Below, piece by piece: positions 1 to 8,191 of a stretch of 64,000 nucleotides of DNA. The notes below the pieces were generated by a model. It was not told the DNA's origin. It made no database searches and saw only the letters and a list, made by a program, of their open reading frames with translations. The position numbers and the translations under genes are program-made. The DNA is from Streptomyces sp. CB03234 (GTDB taxonomy: Bacteria; Actinomycetota; Actinomycetes; Streptomycetales; Streptomycetaceae), in contig NZ_LIYH01000004.1 of NCBI RefSeq assembly GCF_001905885.1, forward strand, positions 620,001-684,000. The letters run 5' to 3'. Position 1 is the stretch's first letter, and each line of letters starts with the position of its first letter.

Positions 1-285
1 GTCCTCGAGCCAGTCGCCGGTGGGGCGCCAGGTGGCCAGCGAACGGCCGATGAGCTCGTCGGCGACGGCGAGCAGCAGGTCGTCCGTACCGCGGAAGTAG
101 CGGTACAGGGCACTGGGGTCGGCGCCCAGCGCCAGGCCGAGCCGGCGCACGGTGAGCGCGTCGGCGCCGTGCTCGCCGATGAGGCGCAGGGCGGTCTCGA
201 CGATCAGCCGCTCGGACAGGACGACGCCCCGCTTGGTCGGGCGGCGGCGCCGTCGGGCCGGGCCGGGTACGACTCGGTCGGTCAC
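1..285 (-). CDS. TetR-family regulator, N-terminal part (cut by window edge)
   Basis: One-component transcriptional repressor of the TetR type. The visible 95 codons hold the DNA-binding domain: a basic N-terminal arm (RRRRRPTKRG), helix 1 (LSERLIVETALRLI), and the helix-turn-helix VRRLGLALGADPSALYRYF, which matches the family pattern ending in LYxYF. The ligand-binding C-terminal domain lies left of the window. I place the start at a GTG at 285; no ATG gives a better fit. It is divergent from the amidohydrolase at 365, and a short inverted repeat lies between them, so regulation of that gene is likely. The ligand is unknown. Confidence 0.85.
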   Translation of the reverse strand, partial: MTDRVVPGPARRRRRPTKRGVVLSERLIVETALRLIGEHGADALTVRRLGLALGADPSALYRYFRGTDDLLLAVADELIGRSLATWRPTGDWLED

Positions 286-317
286 CGGACCGAGGGTCGC
301 GGACCGGGCGCGCTTAT

Positions 318-332
318 GTCAACGCCATTGAC
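318..332. promoter_or_regulatory. Inverted repeat GTCAA-N5-TTGAC, candidate TetR operator
   Basis: Five-base arms GTCAA and TTGAC are separated by CGCCA in the 80-bp gap between the divergent TetR gene and the amidohydrolase. Size and position suit a TetR-type operator controlling both promoters. The arms are short, so chance occurrence is possible. Confidence 0.4.
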
Positions 333-364
333 CTGTGGTGCGTCGCCCCGCTTCGATGCGTCCC

Positions 365-2032
365 ATGCGGACCCCTCACCACGCCGACCTGGTGTTCACC
401 GGCGGCCCCGTCCTCGCTCCCGCCACCCCCGCGACCGGCGGCCCCGTTGCCGCCCCCGTCGCCGTCGCCGTCACCGGCGACCGGATCAGCGCCGTCGGCG
501 ACGCGCACGACGTGCACGGCCTCATCGGCCCGAAGACCGAGGTCGTCGACCTCGCCGGCCGTCTCCTGCTGCCCGGCTTCCAGGACGCGCACGTCCACCC
601 CGTCCCGGCCGGCCTGGAGCTCACCCGGTGCGACCTGACCGGGGCGAGGACCGCCGCCGGCACCCTCGCCGCCGTACGCGCGTACGCCGCCGCCCACCCC
701 GACCGGGAGTGGATCACCGGCGGCGGCTGGTCCATGGAGGCGTTCGACGGAGGGATGCCCACCAAGGGCCTCCTCGACGCGGTCGTCCCCGACCGCCCCG
801 CCTACCTCCCCAACCGGGACCACCACGGTGCCTGGGTCAACAGCCGCGCCCTGGCCCTCGCGGGCATCACCCGCGACACCCCCGACCCCTCCGACGGCCG
901 CATCGAGCGCGACGCGTCGGGCGAACCGACCGGCATGCTCCAGGAAGGGGCCATGCAACTCGTCGGGCGCCTCACCCCGCCCTCGACCCCCGCCGACCGG
1001 ATGGCCGCCCTGCTGCACGCCCAGCGCACGCTGCACGCCCTCGGCATCACCGCCTGGCAGGACGCCCTCGTCGGCACGTTCCTCGGCATGGACGACCCCT
1101 CGGACGCCTACCTGGCCGCCGCCCGCGACGGCTCCCTCACCGCCCGCGTCGCCGGCGCCCTGTGGTGGGACCGCGCACGCGGCGCCGAGCAGATCCCGGA
1201 CCTCCTCCAACGGCGGGACGCCCTCGGCCACGGCCGGTTCCGCGCCGGAACCGTCAAGATGATGCTGGACGGCGTGGCCGAGAACGGGACCGCCGCCCTG
1301 CTCGACCCCTACCTGGACCGCTGCGGCTGCGCCACCGCCAACCGCGGCACCAGCTTCATCGACCGGTCCCTGCTGCCGCGGTACGTCACCGAGTTGGACG
1401 CCCTCGGCTTCCAGGTCCACTTCCACGCGCTGGGCGACCGCGCCGTACGCGATGCCCTGGACGCCGTCGAGGCCGCCCGCGGCGACAACGGCCCCAGCGA
1501 CACCCGACCGCACCTCGCCCACCTCCAGGTCGTCCACCCCGACGACGTCCCCCGCTTCGCGCGGCTCGGCGCCACCGCCACGATCCAGCCCCTGTGGGCC
1601 GCGCACGAACCCCAGATGGACGACCTGACCATCCCGTTCCTCGGCCCGGAACGCTCCGCCCGCCAGTACCCGTTCGGCGACCTGCTGCGCGCCGGGGCGA
1701 CCCTCGCCGCGGGCAGCGACTGGCCGGTCAGCAGCCCCGACCCCATCGAGGGGATCCACGTCGCCGTCAACCGCGTCCTGCCGGGCGACGCCGGGCCGGT
1801 CTTCCTGCCGGGCCAGCGCATCGGCCTGACCGCCGCGCTCACCGCGTACACCGCGGGCTCGGCCCACGTGAACCACCTCGACGACACCGGCAGCGTACGG
1901 ACCGGGGCCCTGGCCGACCTGGTCGTCCTGGACCGCGACCCGTTCGCCGGGCCGCCGGAGGCCATCGCCGAGACCACGGTCGCGCTCACGTACGTGGGCG
2001 GTGAGCGCGTGTACGCGGCCGACGACGCGTGA
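365..2032 (+). CDS. Amidohydrolase, YtcJ-like (Amidohydro_3)
   Basis: Cytosolic metal-dependent hydrolase of the amidohydrolase superfamily, about 555 aa, the usual length for YtcJ-like enzymes. The N-terminal beta-sandwich starts ADLVFTGG. The metal site motif GFQDAHVHP carries the HxH pair, followed by the YtcJ signature ITGGGWSMEAF. A lysine in GTVKMMLDGV, histidines in FHALGDRAV and LAHLQVVHP, and the aspartate in GSDWPVSSPDP complete the barrel. Substrates in this subfamily are mostly unproven; N-acyl or formamide hydrolysis is usual. Start choice is uncertain: ATG 365 gives the best family fit, while ATG 356 and GTG 335 are in frame and none has a good ribosome site. It is divergent from a TetR gene. 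Confidence 0.85.
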   Translation: MRTPHHADLVFTGGPVLAPATPATGGPVAAPVAVAVTGDRISAVGDAHDVHGLIGPKTEVVDLAGRLLLPGFQDAHVHPVPAGLELTRCDLTGARTAAGTLAAVRAYAAAHPDREWITGGGWSMEAFDGGMPTKGLLDAVVPDRPAYLPNRDHHGAWVNSRALALAGITRDTPDPSDGRIERDASGEPTGMLQEGAMQLVGRLTPPSTPADRMAALLHAQRTLHALGITAWQDALVGTFLGMDDPSDAYLAAARDGSLTARVAGALWWDRARGAEQIPDLLQRRDALGHGRFRAGTVKMMLDGVAENGTAALLDPYLDRCGCATANRGTSFIDRSLLPRYVTELDALGFQVHFHALGDRAVRDALDAVEAARGDNGPSDTRPHLAHLQVVHPDDVPRFARLGATATIQPLWAAHEPQMDDLTIPFLGPERSARQYPFGDLLRAGATLAAGSDWPVSSPDPIEGIHVAVNRVLPGDAGPVFLPGQRIGLTAALTAYTAGSAHVNHLDDTGSVRTGALADLVVLDRDPFAGPPEAIAETTVALTYVGGERVYAADDA

Positions 2033-2065
2033 CCGCCGCGCCCCGCCTCGGCCCGGCCCGTCCTC

Positions 2066-2422
2066 CTATGCCTGCCGCGCGGGGTGCGCCGTGATCGACG
2101 CCACCGGGCCCGTGTCGCCGAGGTGCCCCACCTGGTGCCGGGCCCGGTCGGTGGCCCCGGTGCCACCGGAGATCGCCGCCGTCGCCGGGGCGGGCGGCGC
2201 CGCCTTGCTCCGCTCGTCGGGGGCGTTCGCCACCGAGGACCAGGTACGCAGCCGATGGCTGACCGCGTCGTCCAGGCTCACCGGGGCACCGCGCTGCTCG
2301 GCCAGCCGGCTCGCCTCCCGGCCGAGCGCCGTGATGTCGTCCCAGCGCAGCCGCAGTACCACCGACACCTCCGCGCCGCCGTCCGGAAGTCCTCGCACCG
2401 TCGCCTCGTCGCGCTCGTTCAT
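2066..2422 (-). CDS. Hypothetical protein, 118 aa
   Basis: I do not recognise this protein. Codon use is strongly Streptomyces-like (third positions nearly all G/C on this strand) and an AGGAG lies 6 bp before the ATG, so it is very likely real. The first 70 residues look folded, with an alternating beta region (EVSVVLRLRWDD) then a helix rich in Glu, Arg and Ala. The last 45 residues are Ala/Pro/Gly-rich and probably disordered. No signal peptide or membrane segment is seen. It converges with the amidohydrolase, leaving 33 bp between stop codons. Confidence 0.7.
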   Translation of the reverse strand: MNERDEATVRGLPDGGAEVSVVLRLRWDDITALGREASRLAEQRGAPVSLDDAVSHRLRTWSSVANAPDERSKAAPPAPATAAISGGTGATDRARHQVGHLGDTGPVASITAHPARQA

Positions 2423-2571
2423 CGCCGCTCCTGTCGTCGCCTGCGCTCCAGTACGGAAGGCTCCCGGATCCCGTTCAGCACGCGGCCGAAACGGCGTGTC
2501 ACCCGGATGGGCGCGTGGGTACCCGCAGGTGCACGCTGGAGGAGTGACGCAGTGACCTGGAGGTGTGAGTG

Positions 2572-2847
2572 ATGAAGACGATCGTCGGATGGCACGTGGA
2601 CATCGAGTTCACCGAGGACGAGGTCGCGGGCAAGACGCGGGCGGCCTGCATGGTCAGGCTCCCGGACGGCACCGAGATGCGCGCCCACGGCCACGCCAAG
2701 CGGCACCCGGACGACATGGAGCAGCAGCGCGTCGGCGAGGAGATCGCCGCGGCCCGCTGCCTGAACGAACTCTCCCGAAATCTGATGAAGAAGGCCGGGG
2801 GTGAGATCGAGGAGGTGACGCACATCCCGGCGCACCTGGCCATGTGA
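2572..2847 (+). CDS. DUF1876 family small protein
   Basis: Small cytosolic protein of 91 aa matching the DUF1876 family, which is common in Streptomyces, often in several copies, and adopts a dsRBD-like alpha/beta fold. The hallmark beginning KTIVGWHVDIEFTEDE and the later AHGHAKRHPDD and ARCLNELSRNL segments are all present. GGAGG lies 8 bp before the ATG at 2572; a GTG one codon upstream is less likely. The function of the family is unknown, although members are often found near stress genes. A strong hairpin follows the stop. Confidence 0.85.
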   Translation: MKTIVGWHVDIEFTEDEVAGKTRAACMVRLPDGTEMRAHGHAKRHPDDMEQQRVGEEIAAARCLNELSRNLMKKAGGEIEEVTHIPAHLAM

Positions 2848-2858
2848 GCACGCGCGAA

Positions 2859-2897
2859 GGGGCGGGTCGTGGCCCTCGTCCGGCCACGGCCCGCCCC
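2859..2897. terminator. Bidirectional hairpin terminator
   Basis: A 16-bp stem, GGGGCGGGtCGTGGCC paired with GGCCACGgCCCGCCCC through one T-G wobble, has a 7-nt loop. It sits between the convergent DUF1876 and ChaB genes and can terminate both. There is no T tract, as is usual for Streptomyces. Confidence 0.85.
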
Positions 2898-2906
2898 ACG
2901 GCGCCG

Positions 2907-3311
2907 TCAGGACGACCGCGCCTGGCGCGTCTGCGACCTGTTCGCCTTGCGGATGGCCTCCAGCAGCTCCGGCTTCGACATCCGCGACCGGCCCGCGATG
3001 TCCAGCTTGCCCGCGAGCTCGTAGAGGTGCTGCTTGGACGCGTTCTCGTCGACCCCCTCACCACTGCGGCCGCCCTGCTCCCTGGGGCGCGCCGCCAGTG
3101 GATCCGACGGACCCTTGCGACCGCCCTCCTTGCGCTCCCAGTGGTCGCCCACCTTCTCGTGCGTGTGCTTCAGGGCGCTGTAGGCCACCCGGTGGGCGCG
3201 CTCGCCCTCCCCGTACTCCTCGACGGCCGAGTCGTGCGCCTTCACCCACGTACGCTGCGCGCTCCTGGGCGAGCGCCGCAGCGTCGACGGCAGCTCCTGC
3301 TCTCCCGGCAC
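2907..3311 (-). CDS. ChaB / Rho N-terminal domain protein
   Basis: A 134-aa protein with two small domains. Residues about 1-60 match the ChaB family (ELPSTLRRSPRSAQRTWVKA, then a helix ending HTHEKVGDHWERK). Residues about 92-130 match the Rho N-terminal (SAP-like) helix-extended-loop-helix domain: SKQHLYELAGKLDIAGRSRM then SKPELLEAIRKA. This combination is frequent in Streptomyces; a nucleic-acid-binding or stress role is inferred, not shown. The GTG start at 3311 is chosen because AGGAGG lies 8 bp upstream and the ChaB fold begins there; the frame is open further upstream but without coding character. Confidence 0.85.
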   Translation of the reverse strand: MPGEQELPSTLRRSPRSAQRTWVKAHDSAVEEYGEGERAHRVAYSALKHTHEKVGDHWERKEGGRKGPSDPLAARPREQGGRSGEGVDENASKQHLYELAGKLDIAGRSRMSKPELLEAIRKANRSQTRQARSS

Positions 3312-3475
3312 GCTGATCACCTCCTGCCCCACGAGTGACCCGCCGGGCGCCGCGACAAACGCCGGACGGGTGACGCGACACCGTGTCCGCGCCGGTCCTG
3401 CCGACGCCAGGCGCACCCTGCTGGCAGAGTCGGACCCGTTAACTCCAAGCGCCCCGCCCATGGGGCTGCTGGGCC

Positions 3476-3509
3476 GGGCCCCCGGACGGGTCGTACTGTC
3501 CGGGGGCCC
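3476..3509 (+). promoter_or_regulatory. Hairpin upstream of DUF6153 gene
   Basis: A perfect 12-bp stem, GGGCCCCCGGAC with GTCCGGGGGCCC, encloses a 10-nt loop and ends 38 bp before the start at 3547. It lies in a divergent gap (ChaB gene on the left), so it is not the 3' end of a neighbouring gene. It could be a structured leader or a protein-binding palindrome. Confidence 0.4.
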
Positions 3510-3546
3510 CGGCTTGCGCGGAAGGCAGGCCTCTACGATGAGGGCC

Positions 3547-3945
3547 ATGAGCCCCGATCAGCACCGCAGCCACGTACGCCCCCCGGCGTACCGCAGGGCG
3601 CTGCTGATCCTGGCCGTACTCGCCGGGGTGCTCGCCATGCACGGGCTGGCGCCCGGCTCCCTCGGCCCGGCCGCCACCGGTCATGCGCACGCGCGTCAGG
3701 ACGCCCATGTCGCCGGGGACGCGTGCGAGCACGTGGACGAGGGCCACAGCGGGGCGGGCCACGCCGAGCACGCGGACTCCACGTGCGCGGCCGGCGGCGT
3801 CTCCACCGCACCCGCCCAGCCGCCCCTGCTCGCCGGTACCGGCGCGCCGGGGGCCGACGTCACGCTCCTCGCCCGCGCCGGCGGTGCGACGGCGACCGAC
3901 CGCGCTCCGCCGGACCTGGCCCAGCTGCAACTCCTCCGCATATAG
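3547..3945 (+). CDS. DUF6153 family His-rich exported or membrane protein
   Basis: 132-aa protein of the DUF6153 type. A hydrophobic segment (ALLILAVLAGVLAMHGLAPG, residues about 17-36) acts as signal anchor or signal peptide. The middle is rich in His, Asp and Glu with a conserved Cys (GDACEHVDEGHSGAGHAEHA, then TCAAG), suggesting metal binding outside the membrane. The C-terminus has a second weakly hydrophobic part ending LAQLQLLRI. The next gene is a DUF305 lipoprotein, also His-rich. A copper or other metal role for the pair is inferred only. An ATG at 3538 is an alternative start. Confidence 0.7.
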   Translation: MSPDQHRSHVRPPAYRRALLILAVLAGVLAMHGLAPGSLGPAATGHAHARQDAHVAGDACEHVDEGHSGAGHAEHADSTCAAGGVSTAPAQPPLLAGTGAPGADVTLLARAGGATATDRAPPDLAQLQLLRI

Positions 3946-3956
3946 GGACGCCCGCG

Positions 3957-3992
3957 CGGCGCACCGGCTCCTCCCCACGAGGAGCGGCGCCG
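3957..3992 (+). terminator. Hairpin between DUF6153 and DUF305 genes
   Basis: An inner stem GCTCCT/AGGAGC with a 7-nt loop stacks on an outer stem CGGCGC/GCGCCG across a small internal loop. It starts 12 bp after the DUF6153 stop and ends 47 bp before the DUF305 start, so it may end or attenuate transcription between them. Confidence 0.55.
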
Positions 3993-4038
3993 TGCCCGCG
4001 AGTCAATCCCTGATACGCACGCAAGGAGTCGCACCACC

Positions 4039-4692
4039 ATGACCGCACGACGTCTTCTCCGTACCCGTAAGGTCCGTACCCGTAAGGCCGCCGCCTCCGC
4101 CGCGGCCGTCACCGCCGCCCTCGTACTCGCCGCCTGCGGCACCGACGGCGGCGACTCCTCCGGCCACGCGGGTCACGGCAGCGCGCCCGCCACCTCCTCC
4201 CCGTCCGCCGAGCGGGGCGAGCACAACGCCGCCGACGTGGCCTTCGCGCAGGGCATGATCCCGCACCACCGCCAGGCCGTCGACATGGCCGACATGGCGG
4301 CGGAACGGGCCTCGGCCAAGGAGGTCAAGGAGCTCGCCGCCGCGATCAGGAAGGCCCAGGACCCGGAGATCCGCACGATGTCGGGATGGCTCACCTCCTG
4401 GGGCGAGCAGGTGCCCGGCGAGGACGCGTCGGCCGATCACTCCGGCCACGGCGACGGCGCGTCCGGGATGATGACCGAGCAGGAGATGGAGCAGCTGGAG
4501 AAGTCCTCGGGCAAGGCCTTCGACACCGCGTTCCTGAAGCTGATGATCAAGCACCACCAGGGCGCCGTCGCCATGGCGAGGACCGAGCAGGCCAAGGGCT
4601 CCTACCAGCCGGCCAAGGACATGGCCGGTGACATCATCGCCTCCCAGTCCGCCGAGATCACCCGGATGAACAAGCTGCTCGGCACGGGCTGA
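4039..4692 (+). CDS. DUF305 lipoprotein
   Basis: Exported lipoprotein of 217 aa. The basic N-terminus and Ala-rich core end in the lipobox LAAC (Cys33). Two copies of the DUF305 helical pair follow: DVAFAQGMIPHHRQAVDMAD near residue 70 and DTAFLKLMIKHHQGAVAMA near residue 165. The HH pairs are the conserved, probably metal-binding, residues of this ferritin-like-fold family. A short His-rich linker separates the halves. AAGGAG lies 12 bp before the ATG. DUF305 proteins are often linked to copper or periplasmic metal stress. The partner upstream is DUF6153. Confidence 0.9.
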   Translation: MTARRLLRTRKVRTRKAAASAAAVTAALVLAACGTDGGDSSGHAGHGSAPATSSPSAERGEHNAADVAFAQGMIPHHRQAVDMADMAAERASAKEVKELAAAIRKAQDPEIRTMSGWLTSWGEQVPGEDASADHSGHGDGASGMMTEQEMEQLEKSSGKAFDTAFLKLMIKHHQGAVAMARTEQAKGSYQPAKDMAGDIIASQSAEITRMNKLLGTG

Positions 4693-4705
4693 ACCCGCGC
4701 GGCAC

Positions 4706-5554
4706 CTACCCGAGGCGCTCCAGCACCTCCCGGCAGGCGTCCCCGACCCGCGTGTCGCCCAGATACGCGGCGATGCCGTGATGGTCCGCGCTGTCGTTGG
4801 CCACCAGCACATCGGTGACGCGGTCGGCCGGGGCGTACTCGGGGCGCACGGTGTGGTCGAGGGCCACCGGGTCCCGCAGGTCCGAGGCGTTCAGCCAGGC
4901 ACGTACGCCTGGCGGCACCGCGGGCCGCGTGGCCAGGTGGTCCTGGACCTCCGCGACGCCCAGCGGGGAGCCGGCGGTCACGAAGAGCTCCGTCTCCCGC
5001 CCGGTCTCCGCCAGCACCTCGTAGGCCACGACCGAGCCGAGGTCGTGGCCCACGACGACCAGCGGGGCGTCCTCCGCCTTGTCCAGCGCCGCGGTGACCA
5101 CATCGCGGACGGCGTCCCCGGCTCCTCCGAAGAAGTACGCGTGGGTGTCCTTGAACGTGTGCTTCACCAGGGTCCGCAGGACCGCTCTGCGGGACGCCAC
5201 GGACGCGGCCATCGTGTCCGCCAGGTACGTCATGTCCCGCAGCCAGCCGCCGAGCGGGTCGCCCGGCTCCCCGGTCCAGGGCCCCTCCGGCGCGGTGCCG
5301 CCCGACTCGAACCACGCCTCGCCCAGCGTGCGCGCCACGAATTCCTCGGGCGGCTCGTCCCGCACGGACGGCGGGACCTCGTCCCCGGCGCCGTCGTCGG
5401 GCAGCGGCGCCTCGTACCGTACGGGCGCCCAGTACGCCATCAGGGACGTCTCGCCCGTGTCCCTGCCGAAGAGCGCGTTGTCCCACCGCGACCTCAACAG
5501 CTCCGGACGGACCTTGTCGCCGGTGCCGTGGACGTAGATCACCCTGGCGCCCAT
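4706..5554 (-). CDS. Alpha/beta-hydrolase-fold protein, nucleophile elbow GHDLG
   Basis: 282-aa cytosolic protein with an alpha/beta-hydrolase layout: beta strand VIYVHGTGD at residues 4-13 (HG oxyanion loop), strand LVVVGHDLGSVVAYEVL around 165-181, then FVTAGSPLG, and a C-terminal DHHGIAAYL with the candidate catalytic His. The serine expected in GHSLG is Asp171 here, with Ser174 three residues later. That is a real departure from serine lipases, though aspartate nucleophiles occur in epoxide hydrolases and dehalogenases. No signal peptide. It converges with the DUF305 gene. The substrate is unknown. Confidence 0.75.
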   Translation of the reverse strand: MGARVIYVHGTGDKVRPELLRSRWDNALFGRDTGETSLMAYWAPVRYEAPLPDDGAGDEVPPSVRDEPPEEFVARTLGEAWFESGGTAPEGPWTGEPGDPLGGWLRDMTYLADTMAASVASRRAVLRTLVKHTFKDTHAYFFGGAGDAVRDVVTAALDKAEDAPLVVVGHDLGSVVAYEVLAETGRETELFVTAGSPLGVAEVQDHLATRPAVPPGVRAWLNASDLRDPVALDHTVRPEYAPADRVTDVLVANDSADHHGIAAYLGDTRVGDACREVLERLG

Positions 5555-5595
5555 GGTGCCTCCCGCCCCCCACGAAGAAGACGGTCACTGCCAGT

Positions 5596-6708
5596 TTAGG
5601 CCGCCGCGTGTGCCGGGGCCCGGTCACGGCCGCCGGGGTGGCGGTGGCGCCAGAACCAGAAGACGCCGCAGGCCACCAGCGCCCACGCGCCCAGCACCGC
5701 GAACGGGAACAGGTGCTGGTGGCCGCCGAAGTACACGGCCGTGTGCTGGGCGTTCACCGAGGCGCCGGGGGGCAGCCAGCGCCCGATGTGGCCGAGTACG
5801 GACGGCAGCAGCGGCCAGGAGACCGCACCGCCCGACGACGGGTTGCCGAGCAGCACCATCAGGCCCCAGGTCGGCAGCATCGCCCACCGCCCCATGAGGG
5901 TGTTGAACATGGTGAAGACCATGCCGGAGGTGAACATCGTCAGGGCCAGGATCAGCCACGACTCCACGAAGGGCAGATCGACCGCGCCCAGCAGCCAGTC
6001 GACGGTCGCGGCGATCGCGAAACTCCCGAGCAGCGCGTACGCCACCGTGAAGGCGATCCGCTCGGCCGGGTCGAGCGCGCGGGCGTGCACGCTCAGCTGG
6101 ATCGCCCCCACGAAGCCGATGATCACCGCGGCGAGCGAGATGTAGAACAGCGCCAGCCCCCGCGGATCGCCCTTCTGCAGCGGCTCGACGTCCCGCACCG
6201 CGACCCGCACGCCCGTCGCCCGGCCCACCGCCGCCCCCGCCTCGGCCAGCACCTGCGCCACGGACGCCCCCGCCGCCCCGACCACGTCCAGCCGCACCCC
6301 GGTGCCGGCCGGCCCGGCGGCGAGGACCGCGAACACCTCCTGCTCCTCCACCGCGCGACGCGCCTCGGCCCCGCTCTCGTACCGGCGCAGCTTGAGCGAG
6401 GCGCCCAGCGCCCGCTCCATGCCGGCGACGAACCTCCTGCCCTCCGCCGTGTCCGTGGCGCCGACCACGGCGGTGGGGATGTGACGCGGCGTCGGGTTCG
6501 CCATGGTGTACGTGTACGAGCCGGCGAACAGAGCGGCCGCCACGGCCAGGATCAGCACCAGCACGGAGGCCGGCAGGAAGGGCGACTCCCTGAACGCCGC
6601 CCACCTGTCGGCCCGCGTCGGCGGGCGCCCGTGCGCGCCGTGCGAGCCCCGGCCTTCCTGCGGGCCCTGGACTTCCTTGGCGTCGGCAGCATCATGCGTA
6701 TCGGACAT
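5596..6708 (-). CDS. DUF3533/YhgE-like membrane protein
   Basis: 370-aa integral membrane protein with the layout of the ABC-2/YhgE-Pip/DUF3533 group. There is a cytosolic N-terminus of about 45 aa, one transmembrane helix (LPASVLVLILAVAAALFAGS), an extracytoplasmic domain of about 120 aa with the conserved phrase MANPTPRHIPTAVVG, then five or six transmembrane helices. A loop with LLGNPSSGGAVSWPLLP precedes the last helices and is typical of the family. No ATPase is encoded next to it. It is divergent from the STAS gene. The substrate or role is unknown. Confidence 0.75.
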   Translation of the reverse strand: MSDTHDAADAKEVQGPQEGRGSHGAHGRPPTRADRWAAFRESPFLPASVLVLILAVAAALFAGSYTYTMANPTPRHIPTAVVGATDTAEGRRFVAGMERALGASLKLRRYESGAEARRAVEEQEVFAVLAAGPAGTGVRLDVVGAAGASVAQVLAEAGAAVGRATGVRVAVRDVEPLQKGDPRGLALFYISLAAVIIGFVGAIQLSVHARALDPAERIAFTVAYALLGSFAIAATVDWLLGAVDLPFVESWLILALTMFTSGMVFTMFNTLMGRWAMLPTWGLMVLLGNPSSGGAVSWPLLPSVLGHIGRWLPPGASVNAQHTAVYFGGHQHLFPFAVLGAWALVACGVFWFWRHRHPGGRDRAPAHAAA

Positions 6709-6845
6709 GCCGTCAGGCTAAAGCGAACATATCGCCCAAAAAGGCCGGAACGCGCGCGTGGACCCGGCCGGGGAACGGAACCGGCTTCGCCTGGAGCGGA
6801 GTCGGAGGTACCGTCGAGGGGCCGGACGGAGATCGCGGAGGGGTT

Positions 6846-7199
6846 ATGGCGGTGCTGCACACCGAGGACGGGTCCGCGTCCGGACGACGTCCACGCCGCC
6901 CCCTGGCGGCGGACGAGACCGGGCGGGCGGGATGCGTCCACGTGTCGGGTCAGGTCTACCTGGACACGCTCACGCAGTGGGAGAGCATTTTGGGCCGGCT
7001 GATCCAGCGTGAGGGGGACATCCACATGGACCTGTCGGGTCTCAGCTTCGTCGACGTGGCGGGGGCGACCACGCTCGCACGCACGGCGCAGCGCCTGCCC
7101 GGAGGCCGGCGGATCGTGGTCCGCAACCCGCCGCCGTCCCTGAGCCGTGTGCTGGAGCTGTTCTGGCCGGAACTCGATGCGATCGAGGTGGTGGAGTGA
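6846..7199 (+). CDS. STAS-domain protein (anti-sigma factor antagonist-like)
   Basis: 117-aa single STAS domain. The sequence HVSGQVYLDTLTQWESIL gives the first strand and helix. MDLSGLSFVDVAGATTLART is the signature loop of anti-anti-sigma factors: normally D-x-S with a phosphorylatable Ser, here SFVDVAG with Asp at the usual Ser position and the motif Ser displaced. GGAGG precedes the ATG by 4-5 bp. The stop overlaps the next start by GTGA, so it is translated together with a MEDS/ATPase protein, its likely partner in controlling a sigma factor. Confidence 0.85.
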   Translation: MAVLHTEDGSASGRRPRRPLAADETGRAGCVHVSGQVYLDTLTQWESILGRLIQREGDIHMDLSGLSFVDVAGATTLARTAQRLPGGRRIVVRNPPPSLSRVLELFWPELDAIEVVE

Positions 7200-8191
7200 A
7201 CGACATGGCGCCGACGGCCGATCCGTTCACGCACCCAGCCCTGTTCTACGCGGACGAGGCCGGGTACCTGGCGGGCACCGTACCGTTCATCGAAGCGGGC
7301 CTCGCCGCCGGTGAACCGGTCGCGGTGGCCGTTCCCGGAGAGAGGCTCACCCTGCTGCGCAAGGTGCTCGGCGGCGACGCCGACCGCGTACGCCTGCTGG
7401 ACATGGAGCAGGCGGGCCGCAACCCCGGGCGGATCATCCCGCGCGTGCTGCGCGGGTTCGCCGACGCCCACCCCGGCCGCCGCGTGCGGATCATCGGTGA
7501 GCCGATCTGGCAGGGGCGTACCCCCGACGAGTACCCGGCTTGTGCGCAGCACGAGGCACTGATCAACCACGCGTTCACCGGCCGCGCGGCCACCATCCTG
7601 TGCCCGTACGACACCTCGGGGCTGGACGCGGTGGCGCTGGCAGACGCGCGCGTCACGCATCCGCTGCTCATCGAGGACGGTGTCGAGCGGGCCAGCGACG
7701 CGTACGCGCCCGACCGGGTCGTGGCCGGTTACAACCTGCCCCTGGCCCGTCCCCCCGGCGTCCGCGAACTGGTCTACGACGCCGACCTGCTGCCTGACGC
7801 GCGTAGCTTCGCCACTCACCACGCCGAGACGCTCGGCCTGTCCGCGGAGCGGCGCGACGACCTGGCCCTGGCGGTCTCGGAGCTGACCACCAACAGCGTC
7901 ATCCACGGCGGCGGCACGGGAACGCTGCGGCTGTGGGCCGAGGACGGCCAGGTGGTGTGCGAGGTGCAGGACCGCGGCAGGCTGACCGACCCGCTCGCCG
8001 GCCGTCGCCCCGCCGAACCCGGCCAGCTCGGCGGTCGCGGCCTGCTGCTGGTCAACTACCTCGCCGATCTCGTACGCCTCCACACGGCGCCCGGCGGCAC
8101 CACCGTCCGGTGCTACTTCGGGCCGCCGGTCCGGGGTGCCGAGCCGCGTGGTCAGTACGCCGGTGAGGCGGGGGCCGGCGGCGAGCCGTAG
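7196..8191 (+). CDS. MEDS sensor + HATPase anti-sigma regulator (RsbA-like)
   Basis: 331-aa cytosolic protein. The N-terminal half (residues about 12-170) is a MEDS domain (HPALFYADEAGYLAGTVPFI start, GEPIWQGR, CAQHEALIN), a ligand-sensing module. The C-terminal half (about 195-320) is a GHKL ATPase of the RsbW/SpoIIAB type with N-box AVSELTTNSVIHGG and G-box GGRGLLLVNYLADLV. In Streptomyces such proteins act as switch kinases or anti-sigma factors with STAS partners; the upstream gene encodes one and overlaps by 4 bp. GTG 7196 is the coupled start; ATG 7205 is possible. The 3' end overlaps the convergent gene by 40 bp. Confidence 0.88.
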   Translation: MNDMAPTADPFTHPALFYADEAGYLAGTVPFIEAGLAAGEPVAVAVPGERLTLLRKVLGGDADRVRLLDMEQAGRNPGRIIPRVLRGFADAHPGRRVRIIGEPIWQGRTPDEYPACAQHEALINHAFTGRAATILCPYDTSGLDAVALADARVTHPLLIEDGVERASDAYAPDRVVAGYNLPLARPPGVRELVYDADLLPDARSFATHHAETLGLSAERRDDLALAVSELTTNSVIHGGGTGTLRLWAEDGQVVCEVQDRGRLTDPLAGRRPAEPGQLGGRGLLLVNYLADLVRLHTAPGGTTVRCYFGPPVRGAEPRGQYAGEAGAGGEP

